Below, one piece after another: positions 49,193 through 58,317 of a stretch of 64,000 nucleotides of DNA (its first letter is position 1; each line of letters opens with the position of its first letter). The DNA is taken from contig JBCDFA010000002.1 in the NCBI GenBank assembly GCA_039178835.1, positions 25,647 through 89,646 on the forward strand. The letters run 5' to 3'. A program made the position numbers and the translations under genes. Source of the DNA: AL-N1 sp039178835. Its GTDB lineage: Bacteria > Chloroflexota > Chloroflexia > Chloroflexales > Roseiflexaceae. The notes under the pieces are model-generated. The model saw only the letters and a program-made list of their open reading frames with translations. It was not told where the DNA came from and did no database searches.

Positions 49193-50080
49193 TCATTTCT
49201 CCACTAGTTTGCGAAAGCTACACATTGTGTGCACAGGCTGAAAACCTGCGCGTCGATAGAGCGCCAAAGCACTCTGATTTTCGGCACTGACTGTCAGGTT
49301 AACTTCCTCGACAGTCTCAAATGAGAACATCCACTGCAACGATGCGGCCATAAGCTGACTACCGATACCGCGGCCACGTGCGGCACTGTCAACACCGATA
49401 AACTCGACACTCCCATCACCAAACGCTGGTTCCACTTCGACATACGCATAGCCAAGTAGTTGGCCATTGTCAGTAACCAAGAACATACGACGGTGATCGT
49501 TCAAACGATCCAGTATTTCGTTGCCAGAGTAATATGTTCCTGGAAACGTCTGGTCATGTAGTGCACGAACAGCCTCATAATATGGCTCGGTCACTATCTC
49601 AGCGGTAGTCTTGGGCAGTTGCATCAACAGCTCACGATGAAATCTTTGAATAGAATCACGGCCACGTTGGCGAAACCCATGTTGCTCTGCAAAGGCAATG
49701 CAATTCACATGGTGCTCATTACAAAAAAGCTCGTGCTCTAACGTCATTTGTGGGAGCATCGGTTGAAGTTCGTCCCACAGTCGATCAGCAACGACCGACC
49801 AATCCGAGTGGCTCACGAATGGGCCATACACCCATGTTCTGCCAGCGTCAAGGTCAATGTCAAAACCAAGCGCCCCTACCAACTGCTCATCTGCGTGCGT
49901 GAGAATCCATGCCTCGGATGGCTGTACATCAAAATCCTGGACAGATTTGGCAATGTCTGCTGGATCGGTTCCAAGATACCCAATATGATGTTGTGGTTGC
50001 GTATTCAACTCAGCCAACCACGCTGCGAGTTGTGTCAGATCTGATTGCGCTTGTGTGAGACGCGAAAACTGCAACATCAT
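49193..50080 (-). CDS. GNAT family N-acetyltransferase
   Basis: A 295-aa acetyltransferase with two GNAT-like halves. The C-terminal half is complete, with the acetyl-CoA loop ARGRGIGSQL and NLTVSAENQSALALYRRAGFQPV; the N-terminal half is degenerate. The substrate is unknown. A TTG three codons upstream is an alternative start. It is embedded between hemE and hemH with almost no gaps, so it is transcribed with haem genes though no haem role is evident. Confidence 0.85.
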   Translation of the reverse strand: MMLQFSRLTQAQSDLTQLAAWLAELNTQPQHHIGYLGTDPADIAKSVQDFDVQPSEAWILTHADEQLVGALGFDIDLDAGRTWVYGPFVSHSDWSVVADRLWDELQPMLPQMTLEHELFCNEHHVNCIAFAEQHGFRQRGRDSIQRFHRELLMQLPKTTAEIVTEPYYEAVRALHDQTFPGTYYSGNEILDRLNDHRRMFLVTDNGQLLGYAYVEVEPAFGDGSVEFIGVDSAARGRGIGSQLMAASLQWMFSFETVEEVNLTVSAENQSALALYRRAGFQPVHTMCSFRKLVEK

Positions 50081-50091
50081 CGTATCCAATC

Positions 50092-51132
50092 TCAGGACTG
50101 ATGGACAAAATCGGTCAGTCGTGCGACATGTTCTACGGGCGTTTCGGTCAAAATACCATGACCAAGGTTGAAGATATGACCGGGCCGTCCAGCTGCACGC
50201 GCAAGAATATCGGCAGCACGGCGCTCGATCTCAGGCCACGGGGCGAACAACGCCATCGGGTCAAGATTGCCCTGAACAGCAAATCCGGGGCCAAGTTGCG
50301 CCCACGCCTCATCGAGCGGAATACGCCAATCGACACCAATAACATCGGCCTCGATGTGACGCAGCGTCGGGAACATCCCACTCGTAGTTGTTCCAAAATA
50401 AATGACCGGAACACCACGTTCTTTTACGGCAGCGACACAGCGTTGTACGTGGGGCAGCACATATTCGGCATAGTCCCCTGGTGCCAGAGAACCAACCCAA
50501 CTATCGAAGAGTTGAACCGCACTTGCACCTGCTTCAACCTGCGCCAGGAGATAGTTACTCACAACTGTTGCCAGCTTCTCCATCAAGAGATGCCACGTTT
50601 CTGGCTCACGATACATCAGGAGTTTACTGCGACGAAAATCGCGTGAAGAACCACCTTCAATGGCATAGGTTGCCAGCGTAAAAGGCGCACCACTAAAACC
50701 AATCAGTGGCACCTTGTCGGCTAACTCCTTCGTCACAAGACGGATAGCTTCGATGGTGTAACCGAGCGACTCATGCGGATCAGCAATGCGTAGGGCTTCG
50801 ATGTCTGCCTGAGCACGCAACGGGTTGTGGATCACCGGACCCTCACCCTGCTCATAGGTCAGGTGCAAACCCATCCCTTCGAGCAAAGGCGGCAGATCAG
50901 AGAAGATAATCGCCGCATCGACATCGTAGGCACGGATTGGCTGGAGCGTGACTTCGGTGGCCAATTCGGGTGTCTTGACGAGCCCTAGAAATCCATGTTT
51001 CTCGCGAAGCGTCCGGTACTCAGACATGTAACGACCCGCCTGACGCATAAACCACACCGGCGTACAATCGACCGGTTCGCGGCGGCAGGCTTTTAGAAAA
51101 CGACTATCGTGTAGAGTCAATGTAGTCCTCAT
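50092..51132 (-). CDS. hemE: Uroporphyrinogen decarboxylase (HemE)
   Basis: A 346-aa enzyme that decarboxylates uroporphyrinogen III to coproporphyrinogen III. PVWFMRQAGRYM near residue 25 gives the conserved arginines. SDLPPLLEGMGL holds the conserved Asp, GFSGAPFTLATYAIEGG follows, and FNLGHGILTETPVEHV closes the family pattern. It is the first gene after a 355-base gap in the haem cluster and may have its own promoter. Confidence 0.95.
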   Translation of the reverse strand: MRTTLTLHDSRFLKACRREPVDCTPVWFMRQAGRYMSEYRTLREKHGFLGLVKTPELATEVTLQPIRAYDVDAAIIFSDLPPLLEGMGLHLTYEQGEGPVIHNPLRAQADIEALRIADPHESLGYTIEAIRLVTKELADKVPLIGFSGAPFTLATYAIEGGSSRDFRRSKLLMYREPETWHLLMEKLATVVSNYLLAQVEAGASAVQLFDSWVGSLAPGDYAEYVLPHVQRCVAAVKERGVPVIYFGTTTSGMFPTLRHIEADVIGVDWRIPLDEAWAQLGPGFAVQGNLDPMALFAPWPEIERRAADILARAAGRPGHIFNLGHGILTETPVEHVARLTDFVHQS

Positions 51133-51487
51133 TTCTCACGCCCCTATATGTCGATGCTATTGTACAACAGGGCGCTTGAGATATACCAATCTGCGTCTCC
51201 GATCACGCTACCGCATATTCACACTCAGAAAACAACTCGTTTGTCCTCATCAGGATGCACTGGTGGCTTCCATTTTAGTCTGAATGCTCTGACCAACCAG
51301 CCACAAAGCAGGATACAAAATGACCTGATCGATTATGCAATTAACTTGATCGAATGACGCAACAATCAGACGTTTGCGTTATCTGCAAACGTTTATCACA
51401 TCCTATATTTTGAATTCAAGAGATCGTATGTAAGAGCAACTATGCGTCAGGGTAACATGAAACAGAGACGGCACATCTTCTCACATA
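51133..51487. other. 355-bp gap inside the haem cluster with an inverted repeat
   Basis: ACGTTTGC (51370-51377) and GCAAACGT (51385-51392) form a perfect 8-bp inverted repeat with a 7-base loop and no T-run. It could be a weak terminator after hemQ or an operator for hemE. A 69-codon plus-strand frame at 51148-51357 has no support. Confidence 0.5.
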
Positions 51488-52186
51488 TCACCCAATCAAC
51501 GATAACACTTCACGCAATGGCCGATGAATCGCCGTAATAATGGGCGTGTCACGCAGGGTGTATCGGCGCGCTTCCGTATCACGCAGGTCGGTTACCAATG
51601 CGCTAAAGCGTGGCAAATCTTCAGTCTCGTATGCGACCACAAATTCCTGGTCGTCGATACCTGTTGTGTAGAGCAACACCTGTCGGATATCTTCGTACTC
51701 GTGACCCACACGAATATGTTCATTCATCATACCCTGACGCGCTTCCCGACTCATCAGATACCAATCGGCAGTTTTGCTAAATGGATACACAATGAGATAG
51801 GTTTGACGATCCTCCAGATCAATCGCCTGTTCCTGAGACGTCGGGCGCTTCGTGTATACCGACCGACGCGTGAAACCGTAGAGATTGTGGGTCTGCTCAA
51901 GATACTGGCCGATACCGGTCTGCAACAAACGGCTTGTCATCTCCTGCATCGGAATGGGCGACGTACCTTTGCGCCACAGTAACAGATCACTGTCGATTTT
52001 CATGCCAATAGTGCTGTAGGGGTATGTCCGAATATCAGGATCGGCTTCCTCTACCACACGGGCAAATGCCTCGCGACCATCTTCCCGCGCACTGGCTGGC
52101 AAACGACGCCAAGCAGGATCAGCCTTGAAACAGGTGTACTGAACAAACAAAGGTGGTCGTTCAACATTCTCTCGGTTCGATGACAT
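51488..52186 (-). CDS. hemQ: Coproheme decarboxylase (HemQ/ChdC)
   Basis: A 232-aa member of the chlorite-dismutase superfamily. It oxidatively decarboxylates coproheme to haem b, the last step of the coproporphyrin route. YPFSKTADWYLMS contains the catalytic Tyr of the YPxSK motif. The His in MMNEHIRVG aligns by spacing with the proximal haem ligand, and YTTGIDDQEFVVAYE is the characteristic end block. The distal Arg of true chlorite dismutases is not evident. GAGGGA precedes the ATG. It overlaps the end of hemA by 26 bases, so the two are coupled. Confidence 0.92.
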   Translation of the reverse strand: MSSNRENVERPPLFVQYTCFKADPAWRRLPASAREDGREAFARVVEEADPDIRTYPYSTIGMKIDSDLLLWRKGTSPIPMQEMTSRLLQTGIGQYLEQTHNLYGFTRRSVYTKRPTSQEQAIDLEDRQTYLIVYPFSKTADWYLMSREARQGMMNEHIRVGHEYEDIRQVLLYTTGIDDQEFVVAYETEDLPRFSALVTDLRDTEARRYTLRDTPIITAIHRPLREVLSLIG

Positions 52187-53441
52187 GGGGTTCCCTCATT
52201 GTGTCTAGTTGAAACAGTTGTTGAACCGCCTGGGCAAACTGGATACCCAGATCGGGGTCTTTCATTGTTTTAATAGGCTGATGAAGTAATTTATTAATGA
52301 TTGACGCACTCAATGTGCGAATGGCTTCCTGCTCACGATCCGAAAGATTGGGGAGCCGCGCAAGGGTACGCTCAATCTCAGCTTCACGGATGGCCTCGGC
52401 ACGCTCACGAAGGGCACGAATTGTTGGTACGACTTGTTGTGTATTCCACCAACCCATAAACTTCTGCACTTCGTCTTCGACTAGCACTGAAGCACGCTGA
52501 ACTTCTGTCGCACGCATAGAACGATTGTTGGCACAAATGTCTTGCATGCCATCGACATCGATCCAAGCGACATTAGGCAGTTCCTGCACACGTGGATCAA
52601 TATCACGGGGGACGGCAAGATCAACCGTAATCAGTGGTTGCTCACGCGTGCTTGCTATCTGAGCTACTGTGTCATACGTCACAACATAGCCTGGTGCCGA
52701 AGTACAACTAAGAATGACATCACTGGACTGTATAGCGGCTTCAAGTTGCTCAATGGGAAGCGACTCAACACCGTAGCGAGTTGCAAGGTGTGCGGCACGA
52801 AACGCGGTTCGGCTCATCACATGGATCGTTGCCTCCTCACCATGGAGATGTTTGAGAGCCAATTCAGCCATACGACCCGCACCAATGATCAAAAACCGCT
52901 GACCTGCAAGGACTCCAAGGGTTTGTCGGACAAAATCAAGACCAACCGACACAACTGACACATGGCTACGTGCAAGACCTGTTTCGGTGCGAACAATTTT
53001 CCCTGTTGTGAGTGCACTATCGACCAATCGCCGTAGGACACTCCCAAGCACACCTACCTCATGGGCCATTGCCATGGCCTGCTTGATTTGGTTAACAATT
53101 TGTGTTTCACCAAGCACCATCGAGTCAAGTCCCGCCGCAAGATGAAAGACGTGGCGAATGGCTTCGATGTCTGTTCGTATTTCAATAGATGTTACTATTT
53201 CATCTAAATCTACCGCATGCCAGTCAGCAAAGAAATTCAGCAGCGCCCGATCTACATCTTTATGATCATCATCAAATGCATAGACTTCTACACGATTACA
53301 TGTTGAAAGGATAAAACCTTCAGCAACGTATGTTTGTAATTTGGCAAGCGCTGCAGGAAGTTCGGCCTCGCTAAATGCGAGACGCTCACGTATCTCAACA
53401 GCGATATTTCTTTGATGGAGACTTATACAGACGAGTTGCAC
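52161..53441 (-). CDS. hemA: Glutamyl-tRNA reductase (HemA)
   Basis: A 426-aa NADPH enzyme that reduces glutamyl-tRNA to glutamate-1-semialdehyde, the committed step of the C5 pathway. C48 in LSTCNRVEVYAF is the catalytic thiol. GLDSMVLGETQIVNQIK is the family signature, FLIIGAGRMAELALKHL is the NADPH fold, and a C-terminal helical dimerisation domain follows. GTG start with AGG upstream. It follows the HTH regulator gene by 72 bases. Confidence 0.95.
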   Translation of the reverse strand: MQLVCISLHQRNIAVEIRERLAFSEAELPAALAKLQTYVAEGFILSTCNRVEVYAFDDDHKDVDRALLNFFADWHAVDLDEIVTSIEIRTDIEAIRHVFHLAAGLDSMVLGETQIVNQIKQAMAMAHEVGVLGSVLRRLVDSALTTGKIVRTETGLARSHVSVVSVGLDFVRQTLGVLAGQRFLIIGAGRMAELALKHLHGEEATIHVMSRTAFRAAHLATRYGVESLPIEQLEAAIQSSDVILSCTSAPGYVVTYDTVAQIASTREQPLITVDLAVPRDIDPRVQELPNVAWIDVDGMQDICANNRSMRATEVQRASVLVEDEVQKFMGWWNTQQVVPTIRALRERAEAIREAEIERTLARLPNLSDREQEAIRTLSASIINKLLHQPIKTMKDPDLGIQFAQAVQQLFQLDTMREPHVIEPREC

Positions 53442-53513
53442 AGATTGCCTGACCTCTCTGTTAGAACAATTTCAATCAACAATACAATATGAGAGACTCA
53501 CGTAGAACAAACA

Positions 53514-54161
53514 TTATGGCGTGTCCTGACCTGTTTCATAGCCAGTAATTACACCTAACAAAACAGCATCCATGAACTGCTCAATCCGAGCATGGAGTTC
53601 AGCAGCTTCGGCAAGATCGGTTGGTTGGGCAATACCAGGAAGAGGCATAGCAAGTTGGGAAAACGAACGACGAAAGAACAAAAATGCCTCAACGGTATCG
53701 TGCATGCTCACATCGGCTTGCTGTGTTTCATGGCCATAGTGGTGTCCGATGATCCGAGCTTCTTCGAGGAAGCGCTGATCATCTTCGCGTCGATTGATGT
53801 ATTGAATAAGCAATCCGAGGAGTTGTTGTCCCAGACCACGCATACGGCTAGCATCCGAACGGGCGGCAAGACGGGTATGCCATTCTTGTCGCGCCAATTC
53901 ATGCTCATTCACACCCCAGTTCGCTGATTTCGGCTTTGCGGGTGGGCGCGATGAAACACGTGTTTGGTCTGATTTCATCAACTGCTCTACCGCAGCACGT
54001 GAGAAACGTCGATGTCCGCCAAGGGTCTTTTTCATCGGTACTCGCCCACTATCTCCCCAGCGCCGTAAAGTGGAGGCAGCTACTCCCAGCAAATTACTGG
54101 CTTCTTGGAGTGACAGCCACTGCTCATTCATTTCATCTACACTTGTACTATCGGATTTCAT
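53514..54161 (-). CDS. HTH (MerR/excisionase-like) regulator inside the haem cluster
   Basis: A 215-aa protein. Residues 14-62 form a MerR/excisionase-type winged HTH (LSLQEASNLLGVAASTLRRW, then GGHRRFSRAAVEQLM). After a basic Pro-rich linker, residues 95-215 form an all-helical domain (AFLFFRRSFSQLA near its middle) that I cannot assign to a ligand class. The start at 54161 is chosen because a promoter lies in the longer frame; that frame would add a hydrophobic, unconserved-looking stretch. A palindrome covers the start codon. It may sense haem, oxygen or light to control hemA and the genes below it (inference from position). Confidence 0.72.
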   Translation of the reverse strand: MKSDSTSVDEMNEQWLSLQEASNLLGVAASTLRRWGDSGRVPMKKTLGGHRRFSRAAVEQLMKSDQTRVSSRPPAKPKSANWGVNEHELARQEWHTRLAARSDASRMRGLGQQLLGLLIQYINRREDDQRFLEEARIIGHHYGHETQQADVSMHDTVEAFLFFRRSFSQLAMPLPGIAQPTDLAEAAELHARIEQFMDAVLLGVITGYETGQDTP

Positions 54162-54168
54162 ATGAAAT
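54155..54168. promoter_or_regulatory. Palindrome over the regulator start codon
   Basis: ATTTCATATGAAAT, a perfect 14-bp palindrome over the ATG, is a candidate autoregulatory operator. Three TTTGG steps at 9-base period lie just upstream in the leader. Confidence 0.4.
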
Positions 54169-54206
54169 GTTTCAAAACTACCAAATATACCAAACATGCC
54201 AAATTC

Positions 54207-54236
54207 ACTATAGATCATAAGGAATAGTCTCGTCAA
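54207..54236 (-). promoter_or_regulatory. Internal promoter before the HTH regulator
   Basis: TTGACG (54231-54236), 18-bp spacer, TATAGT (54207-54212), read on the minus strand; the start point would be about 40 bases before the chosen ATG. Confidence 0.55.
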
Positions 54237-54285
54237 GGACAGACTCATTACAAATGCGATACGACTATAGAGCAAATTACCAATT

Positions 54286-55761
54286 CTAGACGTTCACAGG
54301 AAAACGTTTTTGTATGTGTGCAATGGCTTGTGCAGCTGCATCTTTCCCTTGCTTGACACAATCGGGAATACCGACACCGCGGTAGGCATTACCGCCCAGG
54401 TAAAGACCCGCTGGGCATAGTGCTTCAAGCTGTGTCACACGGTCAAGATGCCCGACATCGTACTGGGGGTTGGCATGCAGCCAACGATAGATACGAGTAA
54501 AGATCGGCTCTGCGTCAATTTTAAGCATAGATCGGAGTTCTTCGCGGACAACAGAAAGCATTGCCGCATCATCGAGATGCATCATCTCGGGTGTACGTGA
54601 GCCACCAACGAAGACCCGTATCAACGCGTGATCCTCTGGGGCACGATGAGCAAATTTGAGCGATGTCATTGTACAGGCGTTGATACGACGTTTCTCAGTA
54701 CGCGGAATAACCATCCCAAAGCCTTTCAATGGTTCACCAACATCACGGCGCCGGTAGGCTAACGAGACAGTAGCAGTAGAGACATGCCGAATGAGGCGGA
54801 GTCCTTCAGCCAGAGCCGGTTGAAAGTTTTCTACCAGATCGGCAGCAATGTAGGACGGAGTCGTTACGACAACGGCGTCAGCATGAATGATTTGGCCATT
54901 GTCAAGCGTGATGTGATAGGCGGCTTCAGGGCTATTAGGCGTATGCACAAGGTCTACAACACCACAACCAGTGAGCACTTCACATTGCACTTGCGTTTTG
55001 AGGGCCTTTACCAGTTCCTCGATACCACCGCGCAAGGAGACGAATGGACTACTAGCTCCCTGCGGCTGTTTTCGCTGACGACGCATCGCTAACATACCAC
55101 GGGTAAGACTGCCATACTTTTCTTCCATCGTGCGAAAACGGGGGAATGTTGCCAGTAGACTTTGTTGTTCAGCCGCCGAGTTATGGATGCCAGAGAGCAA
55201 CGGCTCACCAATCTTATTGAGTGCTTCGTCGCCCAAGCGTCGACGCATAAAATCTGCCAACGTCTCATCAGCACCATCACGCTTGGGAGGAATGAACAGA
55301 TCCATGGCCATGCGTAACTTACCCAGCGGAGAGATCATTGGCGAGAGGGCAAATGGCAAGAATTTGGTGGGAATGATTAATTGCAAGCCATCCGGCATCG
55401 CGCACAGTTTACCATTGAGTAAGACATAGACCTTTTGCTGCTCACGATTGGGCGTCATCAGTTGATCGCTAAGACCAAGATCACGAGCAAGTTCGACACC
55501 CCAGGGTTTTTGGGCAACGAATGAGTCAGGACCACCCTCGACAACAAAACTCCCATTTTGCTCGACATTTTCGGTGACGATCTTCCCACCCAGTCGCTGG
55601 CTGCGCTCAATCAAGGTACATTCAACTGACACACCTTGCGTTTTGGCCATACGTTCAAGGTAGAATGCAGTACTTAGACCTGTGATACCACCACCTATGA
55701 TAGCGACGCGAGGAGAATGAGAGGTACTGGTGAGATCATCGAGTGTGGCAACGGCACTCAT
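54286..55761 (-). CDS. hemY: Coproporphyrinogen III oxidase / protoporphyrinogen oxidase, HemY/CgoX type
   Basis: A 491-aa FAD enzyme. VAIIGGGITGLSTAFYLER near residue 19 is the dinucleotide-binding motif. RSQRLGGKIVTE, VEGGPDSFVAQKPW and the C-terminal YLGGNAYRGVGIPDCVKQGKDAA close the flavin site. With HemQ in the cluster its likely reaction is six-electron oxidation of coproporphyrinogen III to coproporphyrin III. It is the first gene of the haem cluster, behind a strong promoter. Confidence 0.93.
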   Translation of the reverse strand: MSAVATLDDLTSTSHSPRVAIIGGGITGLSTAFYLERMAKTQGVSVECTLIERSQRLGGKIVTENVEQNGSFVVEGGPDSFVAQKPWGVELARDLGLSDQLMTPNREQQKVYVLLNGKLCAMPDGLQLIIPTKFLPFALSPMISPLGKLRMAMDLFIPPKRDGADETLADFMRRRLGDEALNKIGEPLLSGIHNSAAEQQSLLATFPRFRTMEEKYGSLTRGMLAMRRQRKQPQGASSPFVSLRGGIEELVKALKTQVQCEVLTGCGVVDLVHTPNSPEAAYHITLDNGQIIHADAVVVTTPSYIAADLVENFQPALAEGLRLIRHVSTATVSLAYRRRDVGEPLKGFGMVIPRTEKRRINACTMTSLKFAHRAPEDHALIRVFVGGSRTPEMMHLDDAAMLSVVREELRSMLKIDAEPIFTRIYRWLHANPQYDVGHLDRVTQLEALCPAGLYLGGNAYRGVGIPDCVKQGKDAAAQAIAHIQKRFPVNV

Positions 55762-55805
55762 AAACGATCCAATTCTATCAAAACTATCATAACTCTTAGG
55801 TCTTT

Positions 55806-55834
55806 AGTATATCGGATCAGAAACACTGTGTCAA
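55806..55834 (-). promoter_or_regulatory. Strong promoter of the haem cluster
   Basis: TTGACA (55829-55834), 17-bp spacer, TATACT (55806-55811) on the minus strand, about 45 bases before the hemY ATG. It is the closest match to a housekeeping-sigma consensus in the window. Confidence 0.8.
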
Positions 55835-55896
55835 CGTTCACAAAGTAAAGACAAACCGTGTGCAATCCCTGGATGGTTGACGTAAGTCGTACATAC

Positions 55897-55928
55897 AAGG
55901 AAAAGCGAGCAGCATGGTGTCTGCTCGC
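55897..55928 (-). terminator. Terminator of the c-type haem protein gene
   Basis: GCGAGCAG / CTGCTCGC, 8-bp stem with an 8-base loop, followed on the minus strand by TTTTCCTT. Confidence 0.8.
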
Positions 55929-55967
55929 CTACTACATTTTCTAACCTGTTTTTCCCTTTTCTAAAGG

Positions 55968-58256
55968 CTACTCTCTTAATGAGTTCCACTGCTGCTTGCC
56001 ACCGGGCCACGTCTTTTCACACCAATCTATCAAATCATCAAGTACATCAGGATTAACCCCATTTTCGCGAAGACGTGGAATAACTCGATAGAAATTATCG
56101 GCATGCCAGTTGGCAGGAATCTCAAAAATACGACCCTGGCCATCGGGGACATTCGTAGGTTGATAAGTGGGTGACTCAATACAGTACCAGGTGGATATAT
56201 TCTTTATATTGTGTCCACAACGTGTCCATTCATCCTCTGGAATCGCTGTCGTCACCTCGAGAAATTCCCGTAACATCGAACTCACAACCCTTTCTCGTAA
56301 ACCATCTTCATAGGTGTTCAGTTCATCCATTACACTAGTATCACCATACGGTGTGCTATAAAGCCACCATGGATGGGTAACACGTAGCTGCCATCCGTCA
56401 AGTGTTGGGCCAACACCATTATCTCGATTTTGATACCCTTTGATCATACTTTGGATATATCGTAGTGGATGTTCAACATCTGATACATCCGATAGTGCGC
56501 GGATATGCAAAAATTGGTAGGGCCAATCTTGTGGTTGAACATTGACCTCTTGCCGTTGACCACTATTGATCGTCATCTGCAATTGATACCAAACTGAGGA
56601 TTGATATTTTCCAACGACCAGCGGTTGATCCTCAAATGCTTGAATATCATCAGCTACAATATGGGGAGCAAGTGGATGTACGGACTGTCCATCCGTTGGC
56701 CACGCACGACTTTCACCAGATGGCAGGATCTGGAGGGACTTGTCTTCCAGGTTATACTCATGCATGATTTCCCATTGTTTTGTAGCACTCCACTTGGCGA
56801 TATTGAATTTGGCCTGTTCGCGTGCAGTACGTTCACTCACTCCGGAACGACGATTCTGAATGACATGTTTCAATGCAATACTGTCTAAAGAGCGCCAGTG
56901 TGAACCACCCAATGAGGAGTCCACCCGACCTTCAGCCAGGAATCCGCGACTCTTAGAATTGATCTGACGGGTAAGATACATAAACCCATCTGGTTGTTCT
57001 AGAAGTTGCTCAACACCTTCTTCATCAAACTCTTGGCGTACTTGAAGGTATGCTTGTTGGGGCGAATGCTCACCAATACCCTCAACAAACATGTCGCCCC
57101 ACAAATCAAGTGGATGGACCTCTGGTAACCACGCATTCCAGTCAGGAAATTGCATAGCAACCGGCATTTCACGTATGTTCAGGGTTCCTTTGGTATCTGC
57201 AACCTGACGAATTGCCTCCGGGGTGGTACCATCAGGGAAGAGATAAGGAAGCATATCCGCGTCTCGCTCAAGCACAGCATTGATACCAGCACCAGCAGCC
57301 CACATCTGTACAGGTCGGTCATCTAACCCCGGACCTGGTTGATATGGAGGATTCCAGGGACGCCCAGGGTTAGGGACATCCAACGAACGGATATAACTGG
57401 CAATTTGCTCACCCTGTTTCTCGCTCAGACCATGAAACTGACTACGAGCAACGATTGACCAGTTCGAGTAATTGAAGTACTTTAAATCCCGCCCATCCTG
57501 AGCGTGACAACTGGCACACCGCGCTTTGATAGCACGATTTGGAGTGAGTGGAGACTCGACCAGTTGGGCTTCTTCCCACAACTGCTTCCCTTCGGCTATA
57601 TCGGTGGGATTGTTTAACGGGGGCTGCCAATCTGCAACCTGCTCTTGCTCAAAGGTGCTATCTGGTAACACAAAATCACCGTTCCGCAAGAAATTCAGGC
57701 CGATGATGCGATAACCAGAGGTGCTACCATCAGTTCCATTAAAACGGAACGTGAGTGTATTTGTACCACTTTTAAGACCAGTAATGGGAACGCGCATGCG
57801 AACGGTGTAAAAGCCACCGCCAATACCACCATAGCTTTTCTCTGGACCAATGACAGTCACTGTATCATTATTAAGGTTAATCCAGCCACTATCATTGACA
57901 CGCACATTGGCTTTATCTCCTCTTCCATCAGTATAGCCGGGGCGATGGACACGCAGCCATAATTGATCGACCTCGTCAGCATTATCAAGATCAACACTAA
58001 CAGACTGAGTATACCCGTCTGGCCCTAATACCTCAATTGGCAACTGGATCGTCTCTGCACTGATCTGATCTGCCTTAGGGTTCCCCATCTGTAAGAGGGG
58101 TAAAAAGGTATCAGATTTTCCTTCTGCGTTCGTACTACGTTGAGTTACCTGAACTTGTGATTGATCAGGAGATGCTTGTGCTTGGGTATGCACAGCAACC
58201 AGGGTCAGGAGTGCCACACACATGATCGTAGTGCTAATAAGAATGGCACGCTGCAT
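55968..58256 (-). CDS. Large secreted protein with a c-type haem motif
   Basis: A 762-aa exported protein with a signal peptide (hydrophobic residues 4-23, cleavage near TQAQA). Residues 70-200 form a beta-sandwich resembling a carbohydrate-binding module (VRVNDSGWINLNN, FYTVRMRVPITGLKSGTNTLTFRFNG). C247-A-S-C250-H251 is a single haem c attachment site, in a cytochrome-like stretch with GEQIASYIRSLDVP. The remaining 450 residues are Trp- and Tyr-rich and unassigned. Possibly an extracellular redox enzyme acting on a sugar or polymer; no catalytic family is recognised. A LacI-type operator sits at its promoter. Confidence 0.8.
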   Translation of the reverse strand: MQRAILISTTIMCVALLTLVAVHTQAQASPDQSQVQVTQRSTNAEGKSDTFLPLLQMGNPKADQISAETIQLPIEVLGPDGYTQSVSVDLDNADEVDQLWLRVHRPGYTDGRGDKANVRVNDSGWINLNNDTVTVIGPEKSYGGIGGGFYTVRMRVPITGLKSGTNTLTFRFNGTDGSTSGYRIIGLNFLRNGDFVLPDSTFEQEQVADWQPPLNNPTDIAEGKQLWEEAQLVESPLTPNRAIKARCASCHAQDGRDLKYFNYSNWSIVARSQFHGLSEKQGEQIASYIRSLDVPNPGRPWNPPYQPGPGLDDRPVQMWAAGAGINAVLERDADMLPYLFPDGTTPEAIRQVADTKGTLNIREMPVAMQFPDWNAWLPEVHPLDLWGDMFVEGIGEHSPQQAYLQVRQEFDEEGVEQLLEQPDGFMYLTRQINSKSRGFLAEGRVDSSLGGSHWRSLDSIALKHVIQNRRSGVSERTAREQAKFNIAKWSATKQWEIMHEYNLEDKSLQILPSGESRAWPTDGQSVHPLAPHIVADDIQAFEDQPLVVGKYQSSVWYQLQMTINSGQRQEVNVQPQDWPYQFLHIRALSDVSDVEHPLRYIQSMIKGYQNRDNGVGPTLDGWQLRVTHPWWLYSTPYGDTSVMDELNTYEDGLRERVVSSMLREFLEVTTAIPEDEWTRCGHNIKNISTWYCIESPTYQPTNVPDGQGRIFEIPANWHADNFYRVIPRLRENGVNPDVLDDLIDWCEKTWPGGKQQWNSLRE

Positions 58257-58297
58257 AGGTTTTCCCTTCCATAAAAAGTTCGGATTTTAAAGCTTAT

Positions 58298-58311
58298 TGT
58301 AAGCGCTTACA
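58298..58311. promoter_or_regulatory. LacI/CcpA-type operator
   Basis: TGTAAGCGCTTACA, a perfect 14-bp palindrome that fits the catabolite (cre) and LacI-family operator consensus with central CG. It lies directly at the predicted start point of the c-type haem protein gene, where a bound repressor would block transcription. Confidence 0.75.
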
Positions 58312-58317
58312 TTACCT

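Noticed and set aside
51148..51357. 69-codon plus-strand frame in the hemE-hemQ gap
   Set aside because: Opposite to the operon, no ribosome-binding site, unremarkable composition.
51488..52186. True chlorite dismutase
   Set aside because: The YPFSK motif and placement within the haem operon fit coproheme decarboxylase; the distal Arg context of chlorite dismutases is not seen.
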